Below, piece by piece: positions 24,690 through 36,841 of a stretch of DNA of 64,000 bases. Location: assembly GCA_963930645.1 (NCBI GenBank), contig OZ005648.1, forward strand, positions 2,338,631 to 2,402,630. Reading direction: 5' to 3'. A program made the translations under genes and the position numbers. The DNA comes from Salticus scenicus. Taxonomy: Eukaryota; Arthropoda; Arachnida; Araneae; Salticidae. Positions within the stretch are counted from its first letter, which is position 1. The number at the start of each line of letters is the position of its first letter. The notes under the pieces were generated by a model, which did no database searches, was not told the DNA's origin, and saw nothing but the letters and a program-made list of their open reading frames with translations.

Positions 24690-24804
24690 GAACGCTTAGA
24701 AAATGACATGGACTTGCCGGCAGAAATGCAACCTGCTAGAGAGTCTTCTGCCATGAACTCAACAGCTGTAACCGAGGAACAAGATCTTACTATTTACAAG
24801 AACG
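24690..24804 (+). CDS. Coding exon, second shared exon, copy 1
   Basis: The acceptor TATTTCCAG ends at 24689. The 115-base exon reads in phase 0 as ERLENDMDLPAEM and continues to DLTIYKN, leaving one base (G) before the donor G|GTAATA at 24805. That phase 1 end fits the third exon at 33574. The piece is polar, with Ser and Glu enrichment, and has no recognised domain. Compared with 54137-54251 there are three synonymous and three replacement differences (Asp/Gly, Pro/Thr, Ala/Gly) and no indel. The exon lies only about 80 bases after a Helentron-like 3' end, so mobile elements crowd the splice acceptor. Confidence 0.8.
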
Positions 24805-25166
24805 GTAATATTATGAAAATGTCCCTTATTTATTTAGTTTAGCAGTAAGTACCTGGATGACCGTGTTCATTCGATTTCATTGTAAAAAAATTATTCGCTG
24901 TGTAAACACAGAGATTTTTATCTGGAAATATATTTTCTATTGGCTTGTCGTGAATGGAGCGCAGGTTACCAATAAAATCTAATTTTCCCGTAGAAAAAGA
25001 AAAATTCAGATCAAATTATCATCCGAAATCCCTAACTATATTTCTATCAAAATTGGTCAAGCAGTTTCTTAGAAACCCCGGTGTTTGCTGTATTTTGTTC
25101 CAGGCAAAGCACAAGGTATCATCGACTGCTAATTTTTCCGAAGAAGATTAGTCACATCGGTTTTTC

Positions 25167-25482
25167 GGCCGCGGTAGCCCAGTCGGTAGAGCGCCGGCCT
25201 CGTAATTGGAAGATTGCGGGTTCGGTACTCGAGCCGGCCAAAGACCGTCATGTACACTAATGGTGGCTGGTGCACGTAAAATCTGTCGTGGCCGCAATGT
25301 CCTTCATGTTCCCATCAAAAATTATATCTCTGGGGGTCACCGAAGCGGGAGAGCCATCCCTTCCTTGGAGGATCAAAACTGTGATGGCATGTCTCCGGAC
25401 CACCTCTAGGGGTGTGTCCCAGACCGTCGCCAATTGCCCATCTGCGCAGCACTAGTGCGACGTAAAAACACAACCATCCAAC
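25167..25482 (+). repeat. Full-length tRNA-Thr-derived SINE
   Basis: The 316-bp element is bounded by perfect 14-bp target duplications, CACATCGGTTTTTC, at 25153-25166 and 25483-25496. The head has an A box (GGTAGCCCAGTCGGTAGAG), an anticodon loop CTCGTAA (CGT, Thr) and a B box-like GGTTCGGTACTC. The body continues through GTGATGGCATGTCTCCGGAC to a tail of GTAAAAACACAACCATCC. Transcription would be by RNA polymerase III. The same insertion is at 54617-54932. Confidence 0.9.
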
Positions 25483-25725
25483 CACATCGGTTTTTCAACC
25501 CAAAGTGCTCAATTTAACATAAGACTTGGAAAATCTCATGTTAAATTGGACAAAAAATCTCTAACTCTATACTTTTTTCAAAGTCGTTCCAGCGATTTCC
25601 AAGAAAACCAAATTTCTGTCGTATTTTTTCCGGATTTAGTGCGAGTTACCAGTGGATGCTAATTATCCTGAAGATCAGGATATTTGTTATCAAAATGTCA
25701 TCTCAAAAACACACTGACTCTAATT

Positions 25726-27075
25726 ACTTTCTCTTACCCATAAGGTAGAGAAAGTATTGTTTTTGGTTAAAATTTTCGAGTGAGTTTTTATTATATAAAG
25801 TTTTTATAAAAATCGAGTTTTTATTGACACGTTTTGAGGTTCCCTGAATCTGAAAATCATGTTTTTAGCGGTTGGTCTGTGTGTGTGTGTCTGTCTGTTA
25901 TCAGAATATCTCAAGAACAAATAATAGCAGAAAGTCCAAACTTGGTATTCTAAATGTGATTCTTTAAATTCTTAAAGAATCTGAAAATCATGTTTTTAGC
26001 GATTGGTGTGTGTGTGTGTGTGTGTGTATGTGTGTCTGTTATCAGAATATCTCAAGAACAAATAATAGCAGAAAGTCCAAACTTGGTATTCTAAATGTGA
26101 CTCTTTAAATTCTTTTCTTTGACATGAAGCAAATGGTTCGCGTACAGGGACACCCAAGAGAATTAAAATACAGTACGTCTATGGGGGAAATTGCTGGTAA
26201 GTAGAGTTTAACGTCTACAGACTGCACTAAATCAAATGAAATTAATATATCTTTTTTATATGCGTAAAACATGTTTCATGCAGAATATGGTAAGGATATC
26301 TTTCACTGTTCATTTACACAAAAGAACCAGATTATAGTACGACAATAGTTTAAAATTGGTGGAAGTGTATTTCAGGTTGTGCTGTGTATTATAACTGTAG
26401 GATTATGTTTACGTGCACCATGTAATTTGTACATAATTTTCAAAAGATATACAGGGCTTCAAATATTTAAGCAATAACATTCTTTTTTTATTGCTAGTGG
26501 AAGTGCTTTACTATAATATTTTACCCACGTCCAGGAAAGCTGCTAAGAAATTGAAATTAATTCCTTATAGCCATATGGTATAAATAACGTGTTTTTTTAA
26601 GCTAAATATTCATCGCTTGTTTTTTTTTTTTTGTATATTTAGACGTTTTGAGGCTTCCTGAATACCGAAGTCAAGTTTTTAACGTTTGACCTCTGTCTGT
26701 GTCTGTTAGAATAAATTAAAAACTAATAATTTCAGGCGATCCAAATTATGTATTTTGAAGTTACTGTGTTTGTTATAAGAAAAGTTTGATCAAGACTGAT
26801 AAGTTTCAAGAAATGTTGGTGTGAAAGTTGTGTCAATAATTTTAAATGAACTTTTGAATTTAATAACAGATTCGAATTCTATATAAATGTAGGTACAGTA
26901 GTGAAATCCCCCTTACACTGAATTACTTGTCAAATAAAGCTGCTCCGAAGCCTAAGTTGAATTGTTTTAACATAGGTTTGCATAACAGTACTCGTTATCT
27001 TACCCCTTAATCTCCAATCTGTATTTATAGTATTAAATTTCATGGTAAGAGAAAGTCGTGTGAGTGACACACCAG
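25726..27075 (+). mobile_element. Helentron-like element, family A, complete termini
   Basis: The 5' end is ACTTTCTCTTACCC then GGTAGAGAAAGTATTG, forming a hairpin. Two partly duplicated blocks with GT/GTCT microsatellites follow (25880-26040). The 3' end is GGTAAGAGAAAGTCG, the complement of the 5' motif, then GTGTGAGTGACACACCAG and ATT. Copy 2 has the element at 55177-56368, shorter because one internal duplicate block is missing there. No coding capacity. Confidence 0.85.
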
Positions 27076-28413
27076 ATTATTTTTATTTAAAATCATTCGA
27101 GAACTTTCGAAGGAAACAAAGTTTTTTCCATTTTTTTCAGGGCGAAGCGCGGATTACTGGTATACACTAATTATTCTGAAGAGGAGGGTAATTCAGATTG
27201 AATTGTAAATTCATAAACCACTAAATCTAAATTCTTATCAGAATCATCTACGTAGTTTCTAAGAAAAGCAAATTTCTGCCATATTTTGTACATTGGCAAA
27301 GTGAGGGTTAACAACGAATGCTAATCTCCCACAAAAAAAGAGGATAACTCAGATGGGTTTCTCATTTAAAAAAAAAACGTTCGGTTTTATTAAAATCGTT
27401 ATATCCATGCCTAAGTAAACTCAATTTCTGCAATATTTTATATACCCGATAGATAAATAACAGCGAACGCGAATTTTCCTGAAAATGAGGATAAGTCCCG
27501 ACGATTTTTAATTCCAAAACGCATTTAACCCTAAATTTTCATCAAAATCGTTCTATCCAATTCCGAGTAAATTCTAACCCTGCCAAATTTTTAAACCGGC
27601 GGATAAAGAGTCAACAATGAACGCAAATTTTCTTGAAGACGAGGGTATGCCCAATCAATCCCTTTCCCGAAAAACCCTTAACCCCAAATTTTTATTAAAA
27701 TCGTTATATCTGTTTCCAAGTAAACCCAATTCCCTGCTATATTTTGCAACCGTCGGATAAAGGGTTAACAGCGAACATGAATGTTCCTGAAGATAAGGAT
27801 AAGGCCAATAGATTTTGCACTCTAAAACACCCTTAACCCCCCAAATTTTCACTGAAAACGTATATTCGTTTCCGAGTTAACGGGATTTCTGTCATATTTT
27901 ACAACCGGCGAGTGAAGGGGTTAGCAGCAAATGCGAATTTTTTTGAAGCGGAAGAGAAGTGCAATCGCTCTTTACCCCCCCGTTCTCCGAAAAAATAAAT
28001 GAATAAATAAGTAAATAAAATTTTAATCTCAAATCTTTATTAAAATTGTTTTATCTATTTCTGAGTAAAATCAATTTCTGCTATATTTTGCAAATGGCGT
28101 ATAAAAGGTTAACAGCAAACTCCATTTTTCTCAAGATATGGGTAAGTTCAATCGATTTTCACCTTAAAAATCCCTTAACCATAAACTTTTATTAAAATCG
28201 TTATATTCTTTTCCAAATAAACTAATTTTTGCCATATCGTGCAAACGGTCGATAAAGAATTAGCAGCGAACACCCTATGATAAAATTAAGTCACCCTACT
28301 GAAATACCCTATTTTACTTTTCTCTCTTATTTATTTAACGACTTCTCTACTGTACTTTATCTATACAACAGTTAATTACTTAATGTTCGGAAAGTCGAGT
28401 GGAGTCACTCCAG

Positions 28414-28937
28414 ATTATATATATATGTATATATATATATATATATAATTTTTAATATGGCAATGTAAAACAAAATTTTATATAAATGTAGAGAAAAAAA
28501 ATTATTTTTAATTTTCCAATATGAAACCAAAGTAATATTTATAATAGAAATAGTAAAACGAGAAAATAATTTTGTATATCAGGGAGATATATCACTTTTC
28601 GTCCCCCTGCGGCGTGTGTAAATTTTCAATATAGGTATATTTCAAAAGAACTCGTCAATACCTTTAAATAAATGATTGAACCATAGATCAGCAGTAATTT
28701 AAAACAAAGTTACCGATTATTTTCATAACATAAAATATAAAAAAAAAATCTTAGTTGCAAATCGCATTTCCTAAAATGCCATCTGTAGAGCATAAAGTTG
28801 ATTTTCTTTGAACATTTAGTGTTCCACCTAACTGATAGGAAAATCGCCTGCATTCATCATGAAAAATGTTTTTCATAAATTTTTGAATGATGTGTGAATT
28901 TACATAAGAAAGTTTTGTGATGTCCACAGCATACTAG
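28414..28937 (+). mobile_element. Helentron-like element, family B, 3' half only
   Basis: The 3' end reads AGAAAGTTTTGTGATGTCC, ACAGCATACTAG and T. Interior pieces ('caatacctttaaa', 'aaactttagtgttccac'-like) match 58930-59290 and 23560-24000. Copy 2 (57620-58156) keeps extra bases at the 3' subterminal motif (GCAGAAGAAAG) that copy 1 has lost. Confidence 0.7.
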
Positions 28938-29757
28938 TTAAAACGCAAGATAGTACTTTATGTATATATAACAAATTAAACTTTTGCAGCGATCTGTTTT
29001 TTTTATATCATGCTAAAGCTTGCATTGATAAGTTAAAATAAATAAGAATAGAAATGTACATTTTTTTTACACATGACAATAAACATTCCCCGAAGGCAGA
29101 AAAAAAAAAATCGAATTTTTAAATTAAAATAAAAATGAAAGAAAAAAGAAAAGAATCGAATTATAAAGCGCATGCAATATGAAATGTTTTTCAGTATTTT
29201 AATGGCACCGCCGTTGTTACAAAATCTCTTCATATCTTCGCTTGGATACGGGAGATTTTTAAACAAACATTTTCCCACTCCTATCAGAGAACTGAAGTGT
29301 CATATCGTTCCAATATCGTAATTGACATTTTTCGAAATAAAAGCCAAACAGTGTAATGAATTTATATAGAGTTATCGTTTTTTTTTTTTTTTTCATCTTA
29401 AATAGCTGAAACATTTTATGCTTAACATATATATATTCTTTCTTCTCTGTCTCTCTCTCTCTCTCTTTTTTTTTTTTTTCCCCCATACTTTTTAACTGAT
29501 TTCTTAATTCCTGAATCACTTTTATACATTTAACGAGATCCTTCATCAATTTTCTCCGTCAATATGTTTAATGGTCCTTTTTACTCATGTGGGCGTAAGT
29601 AATTTAAATTGGTTTTGTCTCTTATTGGATCTAAATATGAATCGCAACATTTGTGTGCTAGTTTTTATACTGTGTTACAATCAGTTTTACTTTTGTGGTG
29701 TTGGTATTAACATGTATCTATTAAATGCTAAAATTTTAATGTTAAAATTTATTTAGA
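28938..29757. other. Intron sequence shared with copy 2, no gene
   Basis: The first part matches 58157-58670, with A- and T-rich tracts. The two copies diverge after about 29430. Open frames here are low-complexity and not supportable. Confidence 0.5.
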
Positions 29758-29768
29758 TCTCTATCATT

Positions 29769-29820
<52 letters not shown>

Positions 29821-31370
29821 GAATACCTTTTCAGAAAAATGAATGACGATGAATACCTTTTCAAAATTCGCCCCCAAGGGGGGGAGGGGGGCAAAACTTG
29901 ATTTCACAAAATCCTTCGTCTCTCAAACAAAAAAACAGATATCCGTAAAATTTTTGCTTTAAAATATAGCTAATACAAATGTCTAAAAACCAATTTCTGG
30001 AATTTTCAAAATTCCGTCCCCAAGGGGATTGGGGGGAGGGGGGGGCAAAACGTGATTTCACATGCGTAAAACGTGATTTCGCATAATCCTATATATCTCA
30101 AACAAAAAAATAGATATGCGTCAAATTTTTGCTCTAAAATATAGCTAATGCAAATATCTAAAAACCAATTTCTGGAATTTTAGAAATTCAGCCCCCAGGT
30201 GGGGCAGCAGGGTGGGGGGTGGGGGTAGGGCTATGGGGCAAAAAAAAAAAAAAAAATAGAAATACAGTTAGGGCGTTCAAAATTGATACAGATAGGTTTT
30301 AGAGGCCTGCAAGTCGAATGAGGATATTTTCGATTGTGTAAAGTTATTAGGAGGGGCAGGGAGGGGAGAGGGGGGGGGGCAAAAAATAAAAATAGAGTTA
30401 GATTGTTCAAAATTAGTATATAGAGGTTTTCGATACCTACAAATCGATTGCGGATATTTTCGAATTTGTAAAATTATTAGGAGGGACGGGAAGGGGGGGC
30501 GTAAGGGGGGGCTATGGACAAAAACAAATAGAAATACAGTTAGGCCGTTCAAAATTGGTACAGGTAGGTTTTAGAGGCCTGCAAGTCGAATGGGAATATT
30601 TTCGAAAGCGTAAAGTTATTAGGAGAGCCGGGAAAGGGGGAGGGGAGAGAGGGGGCAAAAAATAAAAATAGAGTTAGATCGTTCAAAATTGGTATATAGA
30701 GGTTTTCGATACTTACAAATCGATTGCGGATATTTTCGAATTTGTAAAATTATTAGGTGGCGCGGGAAGGGGGGGGCTATGGGCAAAAACAAATAGAAAT
30801 ATAGTTAGGCCGTTCAAAATTGGTACAGATAGGTTTTAGAGGCCTGCAAGTCGATTAGGGATATTTTCGAAAGTGTAAAGTTATTAGGTGGGCCGGGAAG
30901 GGGGGGGGGGAAGAGAGGCAAAAAAATTGAGTTAGGTCATTCAAAATTGGTACATAGAAGTTTCCGATACCTACAAATCGATTGCGGATATTTTCGATTT
31001 TTTTAAATTATTAGGAGGGGCGGGAAGGGGGGGAGCAGAGGGGCAAAAATAAAAATAGAGATATATCGTTCAAAACTGGTGCATAGAGGTTTTTGATACT
31101 TACAAATCGATAGCAGATATTTTCGAATTTGTAAAATTATTAGGGTAGACTGAAGGGGGGGGGCGAAGGGGGAAAATAATAGAAATAAGAGTTAGAGCAT
31201 TTTCGGAATTTTTTCCGAAGGCAGTGAGAACCCGGTGCGACATTTTTCCCAATCAGATTTTGCTTCTCTTTTTTTCTTCAAGTGATAAAAATTAATGCAA
31301 TTTTGAGAATTCAGTAATTTTAGTGATTCTTTTAAAAATAGGGACCAGCGAAGCGGGCGTTGCCTGCTAG
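29758..31370 (+). mobile_element. Canonical non-autonomous Helitron with G-rich internal tandem repeats
   Basis: It starts A|TCTCTATC, followed by TA and GT microsatellites (29770-29820). It ends with the hairpin GCGGGCGTTGCCTG and CTAG next to T. From about 30280 to 31150 it alternates two related ~135-bp modules. One contains GGCCTGCAAGTCGAATG (30304, 30576, 30841); the other contains ACAAATCGATTGCGG (about 30439, 30716, 30973). They are separated by poly-G-rich blocks. The same two cores build the satellite at 1-11466. No protein frame. Confidence 0.75.
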
Positions 31371-31390
31371 TATATATATATATATATATA

Positions 31391-31817
31391 CAGGGTGTTT
31401 TATATTGAATGGAACAAGAAGAAAGCATACATGTGAAAGCTGTAATTATTTTATCAACAAAAGAATGGCATAGCATTTGATCCAGCACGGCCACTCCAAC
31501 AATGGGGTTGACTACCGTTGACGCACATTACTATGCCAATGTGCTGGAGCACCTTCTAAAAGATCTTTTTTCCTCAGTCTTCACATGTGACTTTTTTAGG
31601 GTGTTTCCACGGAGGGTGTTTCTAAGCTGTTTCAGTGGCGTCATTTTGATGAGCAGTGTCTCTAGCGGTGATTTCGTAACCGGATCATTTTTCACTGTTG
31701 CCAGATAAGACTCATAATTGTAATTTCAGAATTAATTTGTTTCGGCTAAATAAATCAATTACAGAATTTGTACTATGGTATCCTTTTTTGTCCCATTATT
31801 GAATATGAAACATCCCG
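31391..31817. mobile_element. Mariner-like MITE
   Basis: Imperfect terminal inverted repeats begin CAGGGTGTTTTATATTGAAT and end ATTGAATATGAAACATCCCG. TA is present on both sides (31389-31390 and 31818-31819). The element is 427 bp with no transposase. Confidence 0.7.
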
Positions 31818-31819
31818 TA

Positions 31820-33218
31820 TTTCATTAAAATTTACTTATTCTCTGGTTTCATTTATATTTATAGTACTCGTACGTGCTTGACATATTACATTAGACATAA
31901 CATATTGCAATCTGAATATTAAAACTATTGAATATCTGATGAGATAGCATTTTTACTAGATAATTTTTAACTGTGCATACGCAAACATTAATAAAATTTC
32001 TTTTCCATAATTTATTAGCTAAATATATTGAGATACTTATAGGAAAACTCCAAGCAAATGTCTTGCGATATCAGTAAGTTAGCGTCGATAGAATTAACAA
32101 AATTTCAATTCCTCTTAAAATAAATAAATAAAGCAAAAGTATAAAAAGTTTTGTCCATATTTACTTACAATCAAATTGTCCACCATTTCCATTGATTAAA
32201 TTAAAATAAAAATTTAAATTTTCTTTCTTTTTCATTTTTTTTTTTTTTTTTTTTTGGGGGGGGGGGGGGAGTTGAACTTTAGTTCATACTATCGACGATA
32301 ACTTTATGACTTTTCCTATTTGCTTGGAGCTTCCATATAAGTCGATCAATACATTTTGGGGTGGAAGGGGGGGGGGTTAAGCTTGCGCATGCGCACTCTC
32401 CATAAAAAGGCTTGCTATTGACATATAAATGAATACAGATGAGAAACATGATAATTACTTGCTGCGCAATACGAGCATTATTATTTACAATGTACTCTCA
32501 AACATTCTGTTTTATTTCTATAATTTTTTACTGCCCCTTTTTTTGTTTTCGGGACAAAACATTCGCTGAAATTTATGAGGTATAATATGTTCTTTACACA
32601 CCTAAAGTTTCAGAATAACTCTTCATTTTTTTTTCTAGATATTTGGCAAAATATTTAAAATCTAAAGTTACCGGCCATTTATAGCAAAATAGAGTATTGT
32701 AAGAACTAGTCTGAATTGTTTACGATCACACTAGTTAAAAATTTCAACAGAAAACTCTGTGTAATCTATTATCTTAAGTCTTACGTAAAATTACAGACAA
32801 AAATAAACGGAAATGTTAAAAAACTTATTTTTATGCATTCATTTTAATAACTAATATTAATTTAATTAATTATTGGTGAGAATATATTTCGGACGTGGAA
32901 CGCTTTTTCTAAAGTAGAAACAGTCAATTTTTATTTTAATTAAAAAATTAAATAATAAAATTACGCAAAAATACAGAATAAAGATTGAGAATCTCGATTA
33001 TTCACTTTTAACTAAGAATGACTGTAAATTTACAGAGACTCTGGATAAATATTTGCATTCAATTCACAGAAATTTTTAACAGTGCATTTATTTTTGAAAA
33101 AATGTTTTATATAGACTAACAAATTAACAAGTAAATTGACTTACGGATGCCGTATATCGATGTTGTAAATTTTAGATTTTAAATTCCTCAGACTTCCTCC
33201 CCCCCCCCCCACCCCCCA

Positions 33219-33263
<45 letters not shown>

Positions 33264-33573
33264 TAAAATCTTAAAGGAAACCGAGTTCGGAAATCTTTAC
33301 GAGTATTAACTTTTCTCACACCTATTGCACGATGGAAAAGTTATAATTTTGAAGATTAGTACAAGAATGTTAAATTAAACTGTCCTGAAATTTGGAAAAC
33401 ATTTTAACAACTGAAATGATAGTTTAAGTACAAATCTATAAGTGCCATTTTAAGATAAGAAATTATCGTTCTTTCCAATTTTATCGAAAAGTTTTAAGTC
33501 AAATCCATGCTATTTATTCAGCAGAACAAATGTTTTGGTTGTTCAAATAAAACTGAACTTTCATATTTTACAG
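31820..33573 (+). other. Last intron, copy 1, no further gene seen
   Basis: From about 32283 the sequence matches copy 2 (59755-60996) closely, with AT-rich content and homopolymer runs (poly-A at 33218-33260). It ends in the acceptor of the final exon. No coding or RNA feature was identified. Confidence 0.5.
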
Positions 33574-33656
33574 ATAATATACCTCAAGTGGATGGGGAAT
33601 CTGTTGTTCCAGCAACGGCAGTGACAGTTGCTTCGACTTTACCGGACAATTTCTGA
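33574..33656 (+). CDS. Terminal coding exon, copy 1
   Basis: The acceptor TTTTACAG ends at 33573. The first two bases complete an Asp codon begun at 24804. The exon then reads NIPQVDGESVVPATA and continues to TLPDNF and TGA (33654-33656). The three shared exons therefore encode about 129 residues with continuous phase. Versus 60997-61079 there are two synonymous and two replacement changes (Gly/Ala, Val/Met). The terminus is Thr- and Val-rich with no known motif. This is the end of the reading frame; the 3' untranslated region follows. Confidence 0.8.
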
Positions 33657-33721
33657 TGCCATTAACCAGACATAAATGTGATACAGATGATTTAACAAAG
33701 TATAAAAATAATAATAAGTGC

Positions 33722-33727
33722 AATAAA
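33722..33727 (+). promoter_or_regulatory. Candidate polyadenylation signal
   Basis: AATAAA lies 66 bases after the stop codon of the terminal exon and is conserved at 61145-61150 in copy 2. Confidence 0.45.
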
Positions 33728-33945
33728 ATGAATATTTTTGTAATTTTTCCAAAGTCTATTTTATTTGTAGACCTCTTTAATGTTTTTGCTCACACTGCCT
33801 ATTTTCTTTATTTGAATTTTTTGTTATTACCAAAAATGTACATTACTAGTAAACTATTGCGTGTGCATCATTCGAAAAAAAGAAAAAAAAAAAAAAATTC
33901 TTGTCATAGTATTACCTTCTTGTTACTTTCTTTTCTTTCTTTCTT

Positions 33946-33976
<31 letters not shown>

Positions 33977-33989
33977 CCCATCATCAAGA

Positions 33990-34095
33990 AATATTAAGAT
34001 TGCTAGACGGTCTGTTAGCAGGGAAGAGAAGGGCATATCCGCCTCTTCGCCTGACTCTGAGTACCTGGGTTCGATCCAAGTGGCGTTGACTTATA
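33990..34095 (+). repeat. tRNA-like fragment (possible SINE head) in the 3' region
   Basis: A B box (GGTTCGATCC) sits after 'ctctgagtacct', and upstream are stem-like segments 'gaagagaagggc' and 'gcctcttc'. No clear A box or full cloverleaf was found. Conserved in copy 2 (61360-61465). Confidence 0.4.
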
Positions 34096-34338
34096 TACGA
34101 ACAATTGTAAAATCATGCATGACTGGTAAATTATTAAATACTTTTTCCGTGTTACAGTATCTAGTCAGAGAATGATCAAAATAATATTATTTCAAAAACA
34201 AGAAAGAAAAATCATGCATTTACTCATAAGTTATAAAACATAGTATGGAATATAGATAGTTGCAAAAGCGAAGCAAGTCAAGCGAATAATTTAATGAATG
34301 TTAGTTAAGATAAGTACGTGCTGTAAACCGTTCTTGTA

Positions 34339-34553
34339 CAGTCGGCAACAGAAGTGTCCAAACACTAGCAAAAATTCCTATGTAAAAAAAGTACACTTAA
34401 TACAGTTTTGTTAAATAAATCCTTGTCGAATCCTGTTCTTAGTCAGTCTAAAAACAGGATTCGACAAGGATTTGCTTAAAAAAAACAGTTTTAAGTGTAC
34501 TTTTTTGACATCGTAATTATTGGCTAGTGCTCGGACACTTTTGTTGTCGACTG
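34339..34553. mobile_element. Palindromic Tc1/mariner-like MITE
   Basis: The two halves are reverse complements. It begins CAGTCGGCAACAGAAGTGTC and ends GACACTTTTGTTGTCGACTG. The copy at 61711-63021 is flanked by TA on both sides, identifying the target site. Other copies are at 41026-41186 and 41203-41310. Confidence 0.8.
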
Positions 34554-35203
34554 CATAAAGTGCAATGTGCATATTTTTTCACTTTTCTTGACATTTTTAA
34601 AAGTTATATTTAAAAGTCTTTCTACTGTAAAAATCATAAAAATATTGAAATGTATTGTTAATATTCTAAAATAATGTTTTGTATAGAATATGATATGATT
34701 AACTTTCTGATTAACAGGGCTACACTAAAATATTCAGAGAGATCAAGAGCTGTAATTATAATCTAATGGCTGCATTTTATTTTGCGTTAAGCCTTTTTAA
34801 CACTTTCCAAAATGCCTAAGAGTAATTTTCAATGTACATTTTTCAGTCCTTCTGTCTGTTGTGTGATAACGTAGGTAAAGAATATTAAAAGTTATTCGAT
34901 ACAACAATTACGTACAGTTGGAAAGTGTTACTAACCAATGCGTGCTGCATGATTTTTCTTTCTTGGTTTTTTTTTTTTTTTTTTTTTTTTTGCAATGGCT
35001 CGGCACTTTTTGGAATTTAGTCTTGAAGTTGCCGAATGGATGACCATTTATGATAAGCATTGAAATATAATATTAAATATATTAAAATTTCTCAAAACCT
35101 TAAAAAAAAATCAAAATCAAAATCAAAATGCTTTTGAAACATTTTAAAATTCTCTCGGTTAGTAACAGTGTTTATTTTTTCCCTCCTCGATTTTATATTA
35201 TTA
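34554..35203. other. Spacer at the end of copy 1
   Basis: The segment 34985-35085 matches copy 2 at 63085-63195. The ~430 bases before it are absent from copy 2. No gene seen. Confidence 0.45.
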
Positions 35204-36833
35204 CTAGCAGGCTTTGCCCGCTTCGCTGGTCATTATATTGAAATGATTCCTTAAAATACCATATTATTAATAATAATATAAAAAATCTAAATATATATAT
35301 ATTAAAATCAGTCAAAATCTAAGTTAAAGTTTCCGCTCGCCACACGTTGAGTCTGGAGCCGCAATGCCTTCAGAAGTGCCTTACCTGCTTTTTACTCCTC
35401 CTCCCTCGTGGAAAAAGTTCGAAGTTTTGTAAAACTACATCAAAGTGCATATTGCGTACACTTAATCAACACATATGCAACAAAATTCGCCATTGCAAGG
35501 TAATTTGGAGCAGATATTGAAGCTTGAAAACGCGCTTTTTGCCCCACCCGGCTTAAAGGGAGGTGGGTAATTTTGCAAAATACTATTATAGTGCATGTTG
35601 CATACACTTACCTAACCGATACATCAAAAAATCGAGATCCTGAGATTATTTAAAGCAGAGTTATGTTTTAAAACGTGTCTTTTACTTCCACCCGCTCTTA
35701 AAGGAGGGAAGGAGGAGGTAATTTCACAAAATCTCTTTATACTATGAGTTAAATACGTATAACCGACCCACGTGTCAAAAATCTCCTTCCCAAGATAATT
35801 TACTGTAGAGTTAAGCATGGGCACATGTTTTTTGCCCCCCCCGTCTCCTCTCCAAGGGGCGGTAGGGTGGAATTTCACAAAATGCCTTTATGGTGTGTGT
35901 TGAGTACGTATAAGCAAACCACACATCAAAAATTACTATTCTAAGATAATTTGGAACAGAGTTATACATGAAACATATGTTTTTTGTCCCCCCCCCCGAA
36001 CGGGTATAGGATGAAATTTCACAAAATTCCTCTGTAGTGTGTGTCTTGAGTACGCATAACCAATCGACATATTAAAAAATCGTTATCTTGAGATAATTTG
36101 GAGCAGAGTTACTCTTAAAAGCGTGTTTTGCCACCCCTCCCGCCCTTAAAGGTGGGGCAGGGGGAATTTTCGTAAAATCCCTTTACAGTGCGTGTTGGGA
36201 AGGCATAACGGCATAACCAACCCACATATAAAAATTAATCTTGCTAAGATAATTTGAAGCAATGTTATGCTTGGAAACGAGTTTATTACCCCCCCCCCCC
36301 CCCAATCGGGAAAAGGAGGAATTTCGAAAAATCCCATTTCAGAGGGTGTTGGATATACGTAAGTAAGCCACGCACTAAAATTTCTGACCTCAGCTCCTAT
36401 AAATTTTTCCGGACGAATTTAGCACTAAAAGGGGGGCTCGAATTTACCTCCTCGTAACTCCCCCCCAAAATCGAAAATCACAAAAAAAAACAAAAATGAG
36501 TTTTTGGAAATATTCTTAAGAAGACGCTTGGCGTTTTTTTTTTTTTTTTTATCTTTGTGCTATTATTGGTAGAGTTCTACTCGAAAATCCATTTTTTGCT
36601 AAATTTGCCTCCGGAAGTCGTTTTTCCTACCCCTTAAAAATACAAAATTCCAAAATTGCAGAAAATGATTTTTCCTTGGGGGAACGGGGGGTATTTCGCA
36701 AAATCCCGTCTTAGTGGGTGTCAGGGTCCTAAAACCAACCTGCTCACGAAATTTTGTGACTCTATCTCCCACAGAATCGTCAGAGCTGTGTTGAGTCGGT
36801 GAATCAGTGAGTTTATTCTTTTATATCTATAGA
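35204..36833 (-). mobile_element. Canonical non-autonomous Helitron with ~170-bp internal tandem repeats
   Basis: On the minus strand it starts A|TCTATAGATATAAAAG and ends GCGGGCAAAGCCTGCTAG then T. Internal units repeat about every 170-190 bp with 'aaaattcgccattgcaagg' and C/G-rich blocks. Same family as 21165-23151. No rolling-circle protein. Confidence 0.8.
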
Positions 36834-36841
36834 TAATTTAG

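Larger units (their letters stand above)
24940..28413 (+). repeat. Tandem ~135-bp repeats ending in a family C Helentron-like 3' end, interrupted by later insertions
   Basis: Units share the cores 'attttcctgaagatgagg', 'aaattttcatcaaaatcg' and 'accggcgataaagggtta'. They occur at 24940-25150, 25500-25690 and 27080-28300. A SINE (25167-25482) and a family A element (25726-27075) split the array. The right end reads GTTCGGAAAGTCGAG, the hairpin GAGTGGAGTCACTC, CCAG and ATT. A 5' terminus is not clear. Copy 2 shows the same layering. Confidence 0.75.
16963..35085 (+). repeat. Segmental duplication, copy 1
   Basis: Sequence from about 16963 matches that from about 48511 in the same orientation. 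The match continues, interrupted by insertions and deletions, to about 35085 (copy 2: 63195). It includes three coding exons, introns, SINEs and several older mobile elements. Copy 1 alone carries the Helitron at 21165-23151 and the 29758-31817 block. Copy 2 alone carries elements at 58717-59745 and 61760-62941. By eye, introns differ by only a few per cent outside indels. Confidence 0.95.

Noticed and set aside
25167..25240. Functional tRNA-Thr gene
   Set aside because: The B box is altered (GGTTCGGTACTC), stems are imperfect, and it continues into a SINE body with target duplications.
25206..25455. Open frames in the SINE (also 54656-54905)
   Set aside because: They are by-products of the tRNA-derived repeat, which is not protein-coding.
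33656..34175. Open frames directly after the terminal exon (33656-33997 and 33861-34175)
   Set aside because: They overlap the 3' untranslated region, homopolymer runs and a tRNA-like repeat, and are not conserved in length in copy 2.
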